Shown one piece after another: positions 10,349 through 22,473 of a stretch of 64,000 nucleotides of DNA. The DNA is from Adineta vaga (Eukaryota; Rotifera), in NCBI GenBank assembly GCA_021613535.1, contig CP075496.1:10044001-10108000 (forward strand). The letters are read 5' to 3'. Each line of letters begins with the position of its first letter. Within the stretch, counting starts at the first letter, position 1. Both the position numbers and the translations under genes were made by a program. The notes beneath the pieces are model-generated. The model was not told the origin of the DNA. It was given only the letters and a program-made list of their open reading frames with translations, and did no database searches.

Positions 10349-13273
10349 ATGGCCACAAATACCTGTCAGATTGATCTTCAACTCGATGATAACATACGAC
10401 TCTGTCGTTTATGTCTGTGGACAAATTATGATGGATTTGGCTTTCAATTAAATGCTGCTTCTCCTCCACCACACTTTATATCGAGAATCGAATCCAATAG
10501 TCCCGCAGCAGCAAGTGGTCTCAAAGTACGTGATGTCATTCTTCATGTGAATAATCTAGACGTGACAGAAGCAGATTTCACGGCAGTGGAAACGGCTATA
10601 AAAGCATCCAAAAATATCAGCAATAGTGTAGACTTGTTGGTTATAAAGCAAAGCGTTTATAAACTTTCAAAGATGAAAAATATAATGTTAGATTGTATGC
10701 CAACTTCTACTATCATCACACCATCCACGATGCCTGCGAAGTTTCTTGGATTTTCAAGAAATACTCCTCGACTATGTCAGATGCGTTTAGGAAGCAATGA
10801 TTCAACATTTGGTATTGGAGTTGCTGATGGAGAAAACCATGTTGGCGCATATATTCGAACAATTTATGCAAATTCATTAGCTAGTCATACTGAATTACGT
10901 GAAAGCGATCGAATAATCGAAATCAATGGTCGGAATGTAGACAACGATTCAAGTGAATATATTGGGCAGAAATTGGAAAAAGCGAAAAACAAGGGTAAAT
11001 TAAAATTATTCGTTGCTGATGTCCAAACATATGAATATTATATGAAGAATAAGATGAAATTCAAAAGCAAAGATTATTCAACGAATCGAACAGCATTTCG
11101 AGTTGAAAGAAGTTTGCAGCAAAGTAAGAATTAAACTATATTTTTATTTCATCGTACAAATTTGTTGAACAAATTAAATCATGACGATATTTATTTTTAG
11201 ATACCCTTACAAAACATCACGTTACTGATCAGAAAACTACTCGTGAACCACCATCAACAGGCTATGTCACACAAGCTATTCAAAATAAGAGTGTTCGATC
11301 GACTCATCAAAGTGCACGTACCGATCAAATATCATTAAATGATTTTATAATCTCAGAGAACAGTAGACGTTCTACATCATATGATACTCCAAGTAACATC
11401 ATGTTTCAAAATATTACTGATTCTTTTTTGAGAAATGTCTCATACTTTCTTTACGACGCTTTATAGGTCTTAGTACGAGCTCATCGACTGATACTGTTAG
11501 TATCACGGCCAGCATTGTTAACGATAATGCTACTCAAAGATCGATTTCTATTGTTTCTGACTATTCTGATACGCTTTCATCTCGAAATACTAAGCATAGA
11601 GCAGTATGAAATATATCCCAAGAATTCTAAGAATTAATCTGTTATTTTATGTTCTCATTGTAGAGTTCTACTACGATCGAATTCCCATTTCGAAACATAC
11701 GTCCTTCATCAACAGTCAGATCAACTTCTTCACAAACTCACTACCGTACTACGCAAGATACATTCAAGTCAACTTCTAAACTTGCTACATCACGATACAG
11801 CTCAGTAGATAATATCAGAACAACAAGTCGTTCAACTTCATCAGCAGTAGTCTTACCAAAAATTAGTAAGTAATACACAATAATGCCATCAAGATGTGAT
11901 ATATAACGATTGCGATTTCTTGTTATAGAAGTAAATGTATGTAGTGGAACAATTCAAGTTTGCCAAGGAGATTTGACAGAAGAAAAGGTACGTTTGCTAG
12001 TTAATCAGGAACACATATTTCTGAATCGCTATGAAGACAAATACAGAATTTTAGGCGACTATTTAAAAATATTTCTAGTAGTTTCATGTTTTAAAAACTG
12101 TATTCTGATAGGTTGATGCAATTGTGGTTGCATCCACATCTGATCGTCTTACAGCTAATGTTCTTCGAAAGGCTGGGAAATCTGTTTCAGCAACATATGA
12201 ATCAGAAAAACAGAGAAAACCATCGAAAGCAATTTGTACTGCTGGTGGTCAATTGTCATGTGAAGAAATTTATTTTATTCCTTGTCCGAAAATGTCCAAA
12301 AATGCTGATAAATCGGTATTTAGAAATTTTATTGGTGATGCGATTGTTTTGGCAGATAACAATGAGGAAAACACGATTCAATCCATTGCATTTCCGGCTT
12401 TAGGTTGTGGACAATACGGTTGTAATCCTAGTTTTGTTGCTGAAACATTACTTATGGCAGTTGAATATGAATTGACACAAAGACCTTCTTGGAAATTAAA
12501 TGTTTGTTTTGTTGTACAACAACATCAACAGCATGTGTTCGATGCTTTTCAGAAGAAATTGACGGAATTAGAAACTAATCAATTGTCTGATGTAAAAAAT
12601 CGATTGTATATAAATGAAGATTACTTAACACTTAAATCATCAGAACCACATAGACGTCTTGTAGATCGGTCGAGTCTGGAATATACGGAAACTATTAATA
12701 AATTCTGGAATACTATGACTACAACATTATGTAAAGAAATTGTGAGTATTGAACTTATTTGGAATGAACGTTGGTACAAACAATATCAAATTCATCGAAA
12801 TGAATTTAGCCAAAGATTAAAGAATGATACAGAACAACAGTTGTTTCATGGATGTTCTGAAAAAGCGGCTAAAAATATTATAAAAGAATATTTCAATCGA
12901 AGTTATGCTGGAGTAAATGGTAAGTATGTTTCTTCAGATGTATTCAATGACATACTTTGACTATTAAAACTATACGATAGAGATATCGACTAGAAGAATA
13001 AATATTAATAAAAATCATTGTTTAGGTACACTTTATGGTCATGGTGTTTATTTTTCATCCAAAGCAAGTTATAGTCATAGTTATGCAAATCGAAATGCAA
13101 AGGGAGAACGATGTATGTTTTTGGCCCGAGTACTCATTGGTAAAACTACAATAGGCAATTCTTCTACAAAGATTTGTCCAATTGGCTATGATACTACAAC
13201 AGATGGATCTCATATATATGTCATTTATCATGATGCCCAATCCTTTGGTCAATATCTCATCACATACAAATAA
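10349..13273 (+). CDS. PDZ-PDZ-macro-PARP fusion, putative mono-ADP-ribosyltransferase
   Basis: Seven exons: 10349-11123, 11201-11392, 11467-11603, 11664-11865, 11929-11987, 12112-12919, 13026-13273. All junctions are GT-AG and preserve frame, giving 806 aa. PDZ1 (about 18-105) has a GFGF carboxylate loop and PDZ2 (about 140-230) has FGIGV. Residues about 245-435 are a Ser/Thr-rich linker. The macro domain (about 437-605) starts with QGDLTEEKVDAIV and contains IAFPALGCGQYGCNP, the ADP-ribose-binding loops. The PARP catalytic domain (about 645-806) has LFHG (His701), GHGVYF (Tyr733) and HIYVIY with Ile788 at the Glu position. H-Y-I is the triad of mono-ADP-ribosyltransferases such as PARP10. 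Macro plus PARP resembles PARP9/14/15; the PDZ pair would target C-terminal peptides, for example of membrane receptors. Cytoplasmic; no signal peptide or TM. Confidence 0.85.
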
Positions 13274-13469
13274 CTATTCATTTGATGAATTAAAGATCTA
13301 ACTAATGATTTCTTTTTATACTCGGATCTTGAATAAAAAGGTCTCACTGATAAAGTTTTTCTTACTATTTTTTCACAGTATAATCTTATCAAAAACCGAG
13401 TGTGCAAGAAGGAGAACAACACGCTTACTCTTTCTTTTTTTCTTCTTTTCATAATATCGTATATTTCAT

Positions 13470-14277
13470 ATGTCAAGATCAAACAATCACACACTTTCAC
13501 ATGATTTCAATCTTCGATGTTGTACTCTAGAAGATGAAGATGCTGCTGTTGCTGTATGTTTACATACAGGAGATTCAGGAAATGATGCTAGTTCGTTTTT
13601 CGATGATCCAAAACTATTAGGATATCGATATGTTTCACCATACATTCATTTATCACCTGATTTATCATTTGTTTTGGAAGATTCAGAGAGACATGTATGT
13701 GGATATGTATTAGCTGCACTCGATTCTGATCTCTTCTACACACAATATGTAAATGAATGGCTTTCAAAAATGAAACAACTTTATCCAATTATGCCAACTG
13801 GTTAGTAGAAGAAACAGTATGATTCTTTTTCTTTCTATTTAGTTTTTTAGATGAAGAAAAAGAGAAAGGGAAAAGAGATTGGCAAGTAATAGATGGTTTT
13901 CATCGTGATAATGTGGAATCATTCAAACGTTTTGAAGATTATCCATCACATCTTCATATTGATTTACTTCCGATAGCTCAAGGTTAATTAATACTGAACA
14001 TCTTTAGTACGTAACACGAATGATTTATATATAGGAAAAGGTTATGGCACAAAAATGATATGTCATATCGAAAATGCATTGAAACAACTTGGATCGAAAG
14101 GAGTTCATTTAGGTAGGCCGAATTCTATCGATTTACAGCGTCATATTGATAGATACACTTGTATGTTTAGAAATGGCACCTGATAATACAAGAGCATTTC
14201 ATTTCTATACAAAACTTGGTTTTTTTGTTCTTGCTAATGATCAAGATACACTCTGGTTAGGAAAAAAATTATGTTGA
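13470..14277 (+). CDS. GNAT-family N-acetyltransferase, similar to the acetyltransferase-like domain of O-GlcNAcase
   Basis: Four exons, 13470-13800, 13851-13982, 14035-14112 and 14171-14277, with GT-AG introns of 50-58 bp all in phase 1, giving 215 aa. The N-terminal part has the pattern of OGA-type GNATs: entry DEDAAVAVCLHTG, then YVSPYIHLSPDLSFVLED and VCGYVLAALDS. Motif A, which binds the acetyl-CoA pyrophosphate, is LPIAQGKGYGTKM (Q-x-x-G-x-G type). Motif B is NTRAFHFYTKLGFF near the C-terminus. Such enzymes acetylate small molecules or proteins; the substrate cannot be read from sequence. No signal peptide. It starts about 200 bp after the PARP gene on the same strand. Similar proteins are common in bacteria, but four in-phase introns show it is fully adapted to the host. 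Confidence 0.85.
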
Positions 14278-14435
14278 TTTTCCTCTTGATCATATATTCG
14301 AATATTCGATTGCACTTTATATGAATAATTATCATTATTTTATTTGTATTTACAGAGAAAAGTATATATTAATACTAGTAATTTTTCAGACAGAAATTTC
14401 AGTTTCTAAGAATATATATATATTCCCAAATGATT

Positions 14436-14840
14436 TTATTGACTCTGGTAATTTTGCAAATTTTTTAGAATAATTTCATCGTTTTGTTGCAGCATTTTCT
14501 TCGGTGGATGACTCATAAAGTGTCCAAATGCATAATTTGAAAGAAATTGTCCAAAACGTTGATCAGGTACATGAGGCCAAAGTTCAGCAATATTCTTCAG
14601 AATATCTCTCTGCACTTGTGATAATTCAGAAGCAGTTGATGTTGCTTCTGCTCGTTTAATGGCTTCGTTTAAACGTTGTTCAGTTTGAGTATCTTCAGAG
14701 TAAAAAATATCGCCTCGTAATGCCATCCAATCTGTCCAAATCCATTTTTCTAGGAGACTTCCTAGCGTTAGTATTTGATCGTATGCCCACAAGTGAGTAA
14801 CAAGATCAATAATTCGTTGAATTCGTTGAAATTCTCTCAT
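14436..14840 (-). CDS. Small uncharacterised protein with a bacterial-type W...PDQRFGQ motif
   Basis: Intronless, 134 aa from ATG at 14838-14840. The N-terminus is MREFQRIQRIIDLVTHLW and the C-terminal half contains ELWPHVPDQRFGQFLSNYAFGH. Together these resemble the two halves of a short bacterial protein of unknown function that begins MRxxxRIxRIL and ends PDLRxGQLxxN; here they are separated by about 75 residues rich in Thr/Glu/Ala. I know this resemblance only from memory of the motif. No signal peptide or TM segment; mostly helical. The lack of introns among intron-rich neighbours fits horizontal acquisition, but short host genes can also be intronless. Convergent with the GNAT gene. Confidence 0.6.
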   Translation of the reverse strand: MREFQRIQRIIDLVTHLWAYDQILTLGSLLEKWIWTDWMALRGDIFYSEDTQTEQRLNEAIKRAEATSTASELSQVQRDILKNIAELWPHVPDQRFGQFLSNYAFGHFMSHPPKKMLQQNDEIILKNLQNYQSQ

Positions 14841-15294
14841 TTTTCAATCTGCAATGTAAAATACGATTTCGACCCAGATCAAAAAGATTAAATAATACTT
14901 TGTCCTGACTGATTCACATGACAATGACGGTTAAATAAATACCACGTGAGAAGAGAAAGAAGAAAATGTTTTATATGATATTTATTTATTTCATCACGAG
15001 GAAAGGTAATGATGTAACAACCAATGAGCTTGAAGAATCGTATTGATGAAATTTATTTCGTCATAAAAATAAAGAACTTGTGATAGAGAACATCATTTTT
15101 CCTTATTTTTCTCTTCCTCAATAAAATTCGTCACTGACATGTTTCATCACTTATGTAAATCTGTCGTCATAATGAGAAATTTTATCTAAATATTTCAAAT
15201 ACATGTCAATAGAAGAAGTGTTTAGCAACAATGATCATTTTTTAATGAAAAAAAAAAGAAGTTTCATGTTTGATATATGAGTTCTACAGTTTAA
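14841..15294. other. Intergenic
   Basis: AT-rich region between the small protein's start and the mannosidase stop, both on the minus strand. The promoter of the small gene should lie near 14850-15000. No gene, repeat or RNA seen. Confidence 0.6.
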
Positions 15295-18200
15295 TTATTC
15301 CACAATAACTTGGAAAGTTCGAATTTGCATTGGATTTAAATTCACTATTGTCGTCTTCAATGATTTAGAATCTAAAATATGTCAAAGCAAAACATTGTGA
15401 CCTTATAAAAAAAAGAATAAATCATGTACAAACCATTTGGTTTCCAGTAGGATGATTCATTTTTATCTGTTCTCCAAACAAGACGTTTCATGTCACTCAA
15501 TGGTAAATTTCCTGTTAAAGTTAATTCAATTAAATCTATAATTTTACCAAATAAATTAAATAAGATTTGTAAATCGATCTCTACTGGTTTCGAATAAAGT
15601 TCATCTTCATTCATTTCAAAATAATGTTCAACTCGAACAAGAAAGACTTTTGCTGATAATTGATCAAAAGTTAATAAATGAACGTTAACAGGTAATGACT
15701 GATTTAAACTTGACCATGTTTGACGATAGTTCTTGGAATAGTTCGTATAAGATTGATTTGATAAAGCAAATGTCATTAGTGGATTCATAAAAAGATGTTG
15801 ACTAGCAATACGATGATAAAGTGCACTATATTCTGGTGGTTCAACGATAAGAAGATGTTTACCATGAATAACAAGACCTTGACCATAAGCTGTTTCATTT
15901 AGAGGTTCACCTACACCTTGAGAATCATCGTACAACGTACGACGATGAAGCATAAGTTCAACTGAACCATCATGCATACTTGATCCACCTTGTGAACGAT
16001 CTACAATGAGAAAAAAAATACATTTTTTTAAAATTCTGATGCAAAATTTAGAAGAAAATCAATACCTGTAAGTATAGTCATTTGTCTTTTACTATCTTTA
16101 ATCCAAATACGACTAGCAACTGGATAATAATTACCACTAACACTTTCATAGACTGTATAATTATAAGATGATCGATAATCTCGTTTTCTTTCTAAGACTT
16201 GTCGTCCGTTAGCATCAGTGTAGAAAAGTCCATCACTTTGAATATTTGTATCGTAACGCATAATGATTTCTTTGCCTCTATTATCTTCGCTTGGTATTGG
16301 TCCAACAATCCATTCAATTTCAACAATTCGTCCCTCACCATAAATACTTATTTCTTGACTAGCCCAATTGTTATACATAATAGAAGCTCTTTGAACTTGA
16401 TTCGTATATGTGCATGTTCTAAAGGAAAAGAAAAGAAAAGAAATAAAATATTATTCGAATGAATTATGATATACTGACATATTTCGAGTACTGCTCACTG
16501 GTAATGCATTTGGTGTTAATGGACGAAAGAAATAAGCACCTGATGCTTGGAATTCTGGTGATGAATTATTTCCTGGAAAGCCTGAAAATGTTGAATCGAT
16601 TAAAGATTAGTTTTTAATAATCAATGAAATGTTATTACTTGTATACCAATATAAGCCTTGACTTGAAAATGGTACATCGAAATTTCTATCAAGATTTCTT
16701 ATTTTAATTAGATTTCCTTTTTCATCAACTTCAATTTGAAGATGCTATATTGAAAATAAAATGAATATTTTCAATGAATATGTCATTTGTTCATCAGACT
16801 TTATTTTGAAGTGAACACGATTGATTTTTTATTATTCTTATATTTGATTTGGTTTCTTCTGTCAATTTACCTATTTGTGGACAATAATTTCGAGATTGAA
16901 TTCATCAAAATATCATTACTTTTCGCTTGGAAATAATAAGTATTAAAACCAAGTGCTGGTAACGATGTTTCAAATAATAATTCAAATTCAGCTAAACTTG
17001 TTCGACCAGGAATATTTTTTACAGATGTAGAAATTGGAAGTATCTATAAGAACCAAATTTCCATCGTTTAAAGAAAAAAAAATTTGATTGATCTATGATA
17101 CATCAGTTGCAATTACTTCACCAGTTGGACTTCGAATGGTATAATTTTTCGTTACTGGAACACGAACAATATGTTGAACTGTTTGAATTGTTGGATTCCA
17201 GATAGTTAATGTGAACTTATTTTGAATGTTATTATAAAATAAATTTTTAAGAATAATTTTTACTTACATTATCTTGATTTTCAATTGGTAAACATTCACT
17301 AATATTTAAAAAGTGACAGAAAATTTGATTTGGTACTGGTAATGATTGATTTCCTTTTGATAGTAATTTCATATATGCTTGATTTACAACATACTGAAAT
17401 CCGAAAAACTCAAACATAATGTTCTAGAATGACAATATCAATATTCTTACCGTTGCGGAATCAATACCTTGTGCTAATCGTTGAGCATAATCATTAGCTA
17501 CATGTTGTTTTTCAGTTCCACTGATTGCATCATGATGTTGAACGATACCTATTGCTTCGCCTATTATTGATTTAAACACAAATACAAAATAGATTCATCT
17601 TGTACACTAGTTTTACTTAGAGGAAAAATGGCATGACGTTGAGTAAGATTGGAAAAGGCATTCAATTGTTTTGTAACTTGAAGAAAATTATTCGAATATC
17701 GTTCATATCGTTTTAAAGCTGGTCTAGAAGAAAAGTATCCAGTCCATAGCCCATGTGTACTCCATGAAATCGGAAAGAAATCATCTGTTTTTGTTGTCCA
17801 AGTTTTATTCGCTTGATTTAGTGCATATAAATAACATGTTGGAGTCGAATAGATTAGATTTACATCACTTCCATTTGCTTGCTAAATAGAAAGAAATAGT
17901 CTAAAACGTTCCTCATTCTTTAAAAATTACCTGAGCATTAACATATTTCATCAATTTTTCTAAATTCTTAAACCATTCATTCGAATTTTCATAATGAAAA
18001 TCACTGCCCATAGTAAACATTATATGATTCGTCGTATAACTACGTGCCTAAGAAAGATTTAGTTCATAAATAGATATGTTCTATACGGAATTCTAACTTG
18101 AATATGTGCTGCATCAATGAATGATTGAACTCTTTCTGGTACATTGTAATCGTGTAATTGTGGATCATCCTAGAAGCATTCAATGTTATAATAGAGTTCT

Positions 18201-19218
18201 AATAATTCGAGTAAGAATTTACTCGGATTGGTTCATCGTGACAACGATAATCAAAACAGAATGATTGTGGTGCTGTATATGTTCTTGGAATAACACCCGT
18301 AAAAAGCCAACTTGATTCTCCCAAATCTGAACTACCTTTCCAAATCATTTCCATTGTTTTTGATTGATTTCTTTGTGCATAATCTTGAGAATCAATTCTT
18401 CCAAAGAATAATCCATCGAAACCCATCTAGAAAAAGAAGAAGATGTTTTTTCTCAAATCAAAAACTAAATTCTTTTGTAATTAATTGAATAACCTGCGCA
18501 AAAAGCGACGCAACTTCTCGTGAATGCCCAAACGGATCAATTTGCCAACCAAGTTTTGGCCGACCACATTCACCAAATTGATCACGTAGAAATTCGGCAC
18601 CTAAACTATGTTGATCGATGATTGAATTATAATGTGTAACACCTTCATCATTCATCGACCATCCACCAGATATAAATTCCAGATGTCCTATTTGTATAAG
18701 AACGAATCGATTATTTTCTATCGAAGATCGTATAGTTCTTTACTTTCATTGACTAGTTGTCTGACTGTATTTTGCATTTCTTCGGTTTGTTGCATCCACC
18801 ATCGCCAAAAGAAAGCAATCTCAACGTATACAAAACGACGATCAGGATTCTCAACTAACGCTGGAATAACTGAATCGAGAATGTATTGTACTGCAGCATG
18901 TTGAATATCATTTCGAGCTGAAAACAAACAAATTTGCTTTTAGAATTGACTATAGAATATTCTTCAAACCGCCATAATAATATTGATCGACAGTTTTCAG
19001 CCAACCCACGTCGTTGTGAGTATGTGGAACGATATGCACATTTAATTTATTTGGATCACCTAAATTACAAACCTATGAATACATAAAAACTGGTATTTTT
19101 ATTTCTTTAATTCAATTGTATTGTTTACATTGTAATCGCAACCATCCGATGATCCCACTGGTATTCCAAAACATATAGAAATGCAGATAGTCAGTGCATA
19201 GTATATCAAGAAATACAT
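15295..19218 (-). CDS. MAN2B1: Lysosomal alpha-mannosidase (GH38)
   Basis: About 17 exons: 19129-19218, 18970-19072, 18744-18917, 18494-18687, 18223-18426, 18098-18169, 17931-18047, 17617-17881, 17451-17560, 17268-17393, 17102-17215, 16871-17043, 16639-16744, 16479-16581, 16066-16418, 15434-16000, 15295-15371. Total about 981 aa, the usual length. It starts with a signal peptide ([14 protein letters not shown]). Family landmarks in order: [15 protein letters not shown] (zinc-binding HxH region), [19 protein letters not shown] with the catalytic nucleophile Asp, [48 protein letters not shown] and, near the end, [21 protein letters not shown]. It removes alpha-mannose from N-glycans in lysosomes. 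All junctions fit GT-AG and phase except the one between 16744 and 16871, where canonical sites leave the frame out by two bases. The upstream ATG choice is the first Met before the signal core. Confidence 0.93.
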
Positions 19219-19878
19219 TGATAAATAGAATCCCTTGAAACTGAGAAGTTTCAAAAATGACAATGCATTAAATCTTAACAATATATATATATATGTTAGA
19301 TATGCTTTGCGTTTTTGATAAGTATAAAATTATAGATAATAAGAGTTTGATAACAAGCAAAATGGTGGTGGAGTGTACGATTGAGTAAATGATACTTTTA
19401 AGACTTACAGAAAAGAATTCATCATATCGATAAAATAATTCAACAAATTCATTTATTTTTGTTTAACTGTGAACATAATTAGTAGCAAATCAAAACGAAT
19501 ATTCTATATACATAAGAATTCATCTATGAAACTTGATCTGTTTCTTAATTGAATTCTGAAGCCTTACGTTCACAACTCTATTAACTTTCATTTTCTTCTT
19601 CATACTACTCTTAGAAGCTAATAAAGAGGTGTAACAACTAACATATAATACACAGGCAAATGTGTTGATTTGTATTTTATAACAATTAAGAAATAGGACA
19701 TATTTATATTTTTTTTCCTCGTCAACTTTACTTTCGAAATAGAAAATATCGATTGTTGGAAGTCGAGAAATAAAACATTCAATTATCCATCAGAATATAA
19801 ACATAAAAATCAAGAATAAAATAGATACAGTTAGCTTTTGTTGTGTTCATCAAACAATGTTCACATATTTACATTCCA
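19219..19878. other. Divergent intergenic region
   Basis: Between the mannosidase start (-) and the pseudogene start (+). Contains a TA run at about 19281-19294 within 80 bp of the mannosidase ATG. No coding sequence supported. Confidence 0.6.
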
Positions 19879-20562
19879 ATGTCGATAAATCGAACGAAAC
19901 CTTCGAATAAATCCTTGGAATATTCAATAGAAAAGGTAAATTACGTAGAACGTATTTCAAATCTTCATGATCATAAATCTAGTGGTTTTAGTCAACTATC
20001 TTGTCGTTGTCCTTCTCCACTATGTATATTTTTATCGATTCTTCTTGGTCTTTGGTTATAGCTACAACTATCGTCGCAACAGTTATCAAACCGAGAACTT
20101 CATTGTTAGATACGTAAATTCTAAAATCTGGTGATCAGATTATTGCTGTATATAATGCGATAGTTAGTCAATCAACGGACGGTTTTTATGGTTTGTTTCT
20201 AAATCAAATGGGAAGAAACACTGAATGCAACAGATGGTTTAGTTATAACAAAATATATGAGTTTTGGAACAAATTCTAGTAGTTATACCAATTCAATAGC
20301 TAATGCCTTTCGTTTTGCTACAGGAAATGATGATTCATAATGCAGTCCAATTAACATCACATTAGAAGGATCGAAATCAACATCCATAGCAGCATTTCAT
20401 CTTAGTTCTTGTTGGACTCTTCTCTACAATGGCTCAACAGGTATTCGTCCAACTAGTGATCCTGGCCGAAAAACATACATTCCAATACAAAAATTTTCAT
20501 ATACTATCGCTTATGCTAGTTATTTCAAAACGGAAAACAAGCAGTGCCGTGCAATATTCTGA
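19879..20562 (+). pseudogene. Decayed gene for a single-pass membrane protein
   Basis: From ATG 19879 the frame gives a cytoplasmic head (MSINRTKPSNKSLEYS), a Cys-rich stretch and the start of a TM helix (LCIFLSILLGLW), ending at a stop at 20059. The helix continues in another frame (SLVIATTIVATVI). Further on, coding character returns around 20215-20335 with NATDGLVITKYMSFGTN and FRFATGNDDS, then an in-frame TAA at 20336-20338. The same frame resumes (CSPINITLEG, IAAFHLSSCWTLLYNGSTG) to TGA at 20560-20562. At least one frameshift and one internal stop break it. I do not recognise the family: a type II membrane protein with a Cys-containing ectodomain is the best description. An intron could explain part, but not the internal TAA. 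Confidence 0.55.
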
Positions 20563-21402
20563 AGTACAGATTATAGGTTGCATTTAATTTGATTAAAGTT
20601 GATTGTTCCATATTGATGTATTCAATAATCTCTCAAATACTTTAATAAGTTTTCCTGTATTTTAATTCAAATAAAACATCAGAAGTTCTTGCAAAACAAT
20701 CACGTTTTTTTTCTTGTTAAATAGGTTTCTAGTCTAGAAACTTAACGTTCAATCATCGATTTCATATATGGAATGCAAATCTACAGAATTTTATTCAAAC
20801 AGTCAAATCCGACAATTCTCAATACAACGTTTTTGTAAGAAAGAAATGGCAACGTATAGACATTCACACACGAACACTATGAAGCATTAGAATAAATTAC
20901 GATATAAAATTCAGTTGTTTCCTCTTTTTATGAGAAGACGACATCATTAAGGAACGCTTTTATGTTTTATCTGTGTTTTTTTTAAAAGCATTTTTTATAA
21001 AAATAAAACGAATGACTTATGCCGTTATTAAAAGATTAAAGTATATTCTCTCATTTATCACGACCAACACAACGATAAGAAGAAGTATTCTCGTTATTCA
21101 TCCGAAGAGTAAAGTTTTTTTGTACGATCGATGAAAAGTATAGAACTACTACAATATCAATATTCATCAATTACATGTCAGCCTTTCTAATATTTTGAAA
21201 TCATTAATATTGTTAATAAGTAATATATAACTAGGTCACTTCAATCTTATAATTAAGTAAACTAAGAGCATATTATTAACACATGATTAACAATGTAAAA
21301 TAAATTGTTTTTTAACGTAATTTTTCTATATTTTATCTTCGTTATTAATGATAAATATATACGTTCACAGCATTCATAGTCTAATGAGAGAAAGTATTCA
21401 TA
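20563..21402. other. Intergenic, no gene seen
   Basis: AT-rich, many short A/T runs, no open frame of interest. The right end must hold the promoter of the GPCR at 21403. Confidence 0.6.
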
Positions 21403-22473
21403 ATGGATAGAACGAATTCAACACCTACTACTGCTATCAATCCTACATTGTTGATCATACCTTTTCAAGTGAATATTTGGTTTGGTTTATTTATATTTAT
21501 TACTGGTAATATAAGTACAATTGGTAATTTTATTGTATTTACTTCTCGATTATTTCGGGCACGTGCTTATTCACTTTATTTAATAGCCGAAAGTATATGT
21601 TCACTTATATATTTTAATTATGTCCTAGTTACACGTATGATTCAAAAAGGTTATCAATTCCCAATTATTAATCGTTATGATCCTATTTGTAAAATACGCC
21701 AATTTCTTTCCATATATACTCATCAAGTTGCATTTACATTATTTGCATTAGCTACTATCGATCGAATTCTATCTACACATCGATCTATTGGTAAGTTATT
21801 CAATTTTGATTCTATTGATAATGTAATAGTTATTGTTCTCGTTTTAGTTTACCGACAATGGAGTAATCGTAGAACACTTGTTTATAAATTGATTCCTGCA
21901 GTTGTGATCATTTGGTTTGTATGTGTATCTCATCGATTGGTTTTGTATAGTAATATCAGTGGAAGTTGTGGCCCTCAACTGGGTATTTATGAAAAGTTCG
22001 ATAGCTATTTTGAAGTAATCATGTCTGGAATGGTGCCACCAATACTGTTAATACTACTTGGTTGTTTACTTTTACGAAATGTTCGTGATGTTGCTCGAAG
22101 ACGAATTGCACCTGCTGATGGTACTTTAACAACATCACAGTCGAACAATGCCAAGTTTTTATATATTCAACAAATTGATGCACAAATAGCAACAACATTA
22201 TTATTACAATCATTTGTCGCTATTCCTTCTTTTATACCTTTTGGTTTTCAAAATCTTTATACAAGTATTACTCGTAGTTGGTACAAATCACCCTTACAAT
22301 TAGCATATGAAGATATTATTATTGAAATTATACGTCTTCTTTCATATATATTCTATAGTACTAGCTTTTATATATCAGCTTGGTCAAGTCATGGTTTTCG
22401 TAAACAAGTTTGGGATTCATTGGGATTCGGACGAAAGAAACAAATAGTCAATCAAACAAATACATTCACTTAA
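21403..22473 (+). CDS. Rhodopsin-like GPCR with a short frame-neutral intron after the DRY motif
   Basis: Two exons, 21403-21790 and 21848-22473. The 57-bp intron (GTAAGTT...TTTTAG) is a multiple of three without a stop, so the unspliced frame also reads through (356 aa versus 337 aa spliced). TM1 has FITGNISTIGNFIVF. A Cys before TM3 (DPICKIRQF) and SGSCGPQ in loop 2 can form the usual disulfide. TM3 ends ATIDRILSTHRSI, where the intron falls; splicing gives RSIVYRQW. Seven TM helices are visible, then a short basic tail (GFGRKK). N-terminus has one N-glycosylation sequon (NST). Ligand unknown. Similar organisation to the other GPCRs here but only distant in sequence. Confidence 0.85.
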   Translation: MDRTNSTPTTAINPTLLIIPFQVNIWFGLFIFITGNISTIGNFIVFTSRLFRARAYSLYLIAESICSLIYFNYVLVTRMIQKGYQFPIINRYDPICKIRQFLSIYTHQVAFTLFALATIDRILSTHRSIGKLFNFDSIDNVIVIVLVLVYRQWSNRRTLVYKLIPAVVIIWFVCVSHRLVLYSNISGSCGPQLGIYEKFDSYFEVIMSGMVPPILLILLGCLLLRNVRDVARRRIAPADGTLTTSQSNNAKFLYIQQIDAQIATTLLLQSFVAIPSFIPFGFQNLYTSITRSWYKSPLQLAYEDIIIEIIRLLSYIFYSTSFYISAWSSHGFRKQVWDSLGFGRKKQIVNQTNTFT

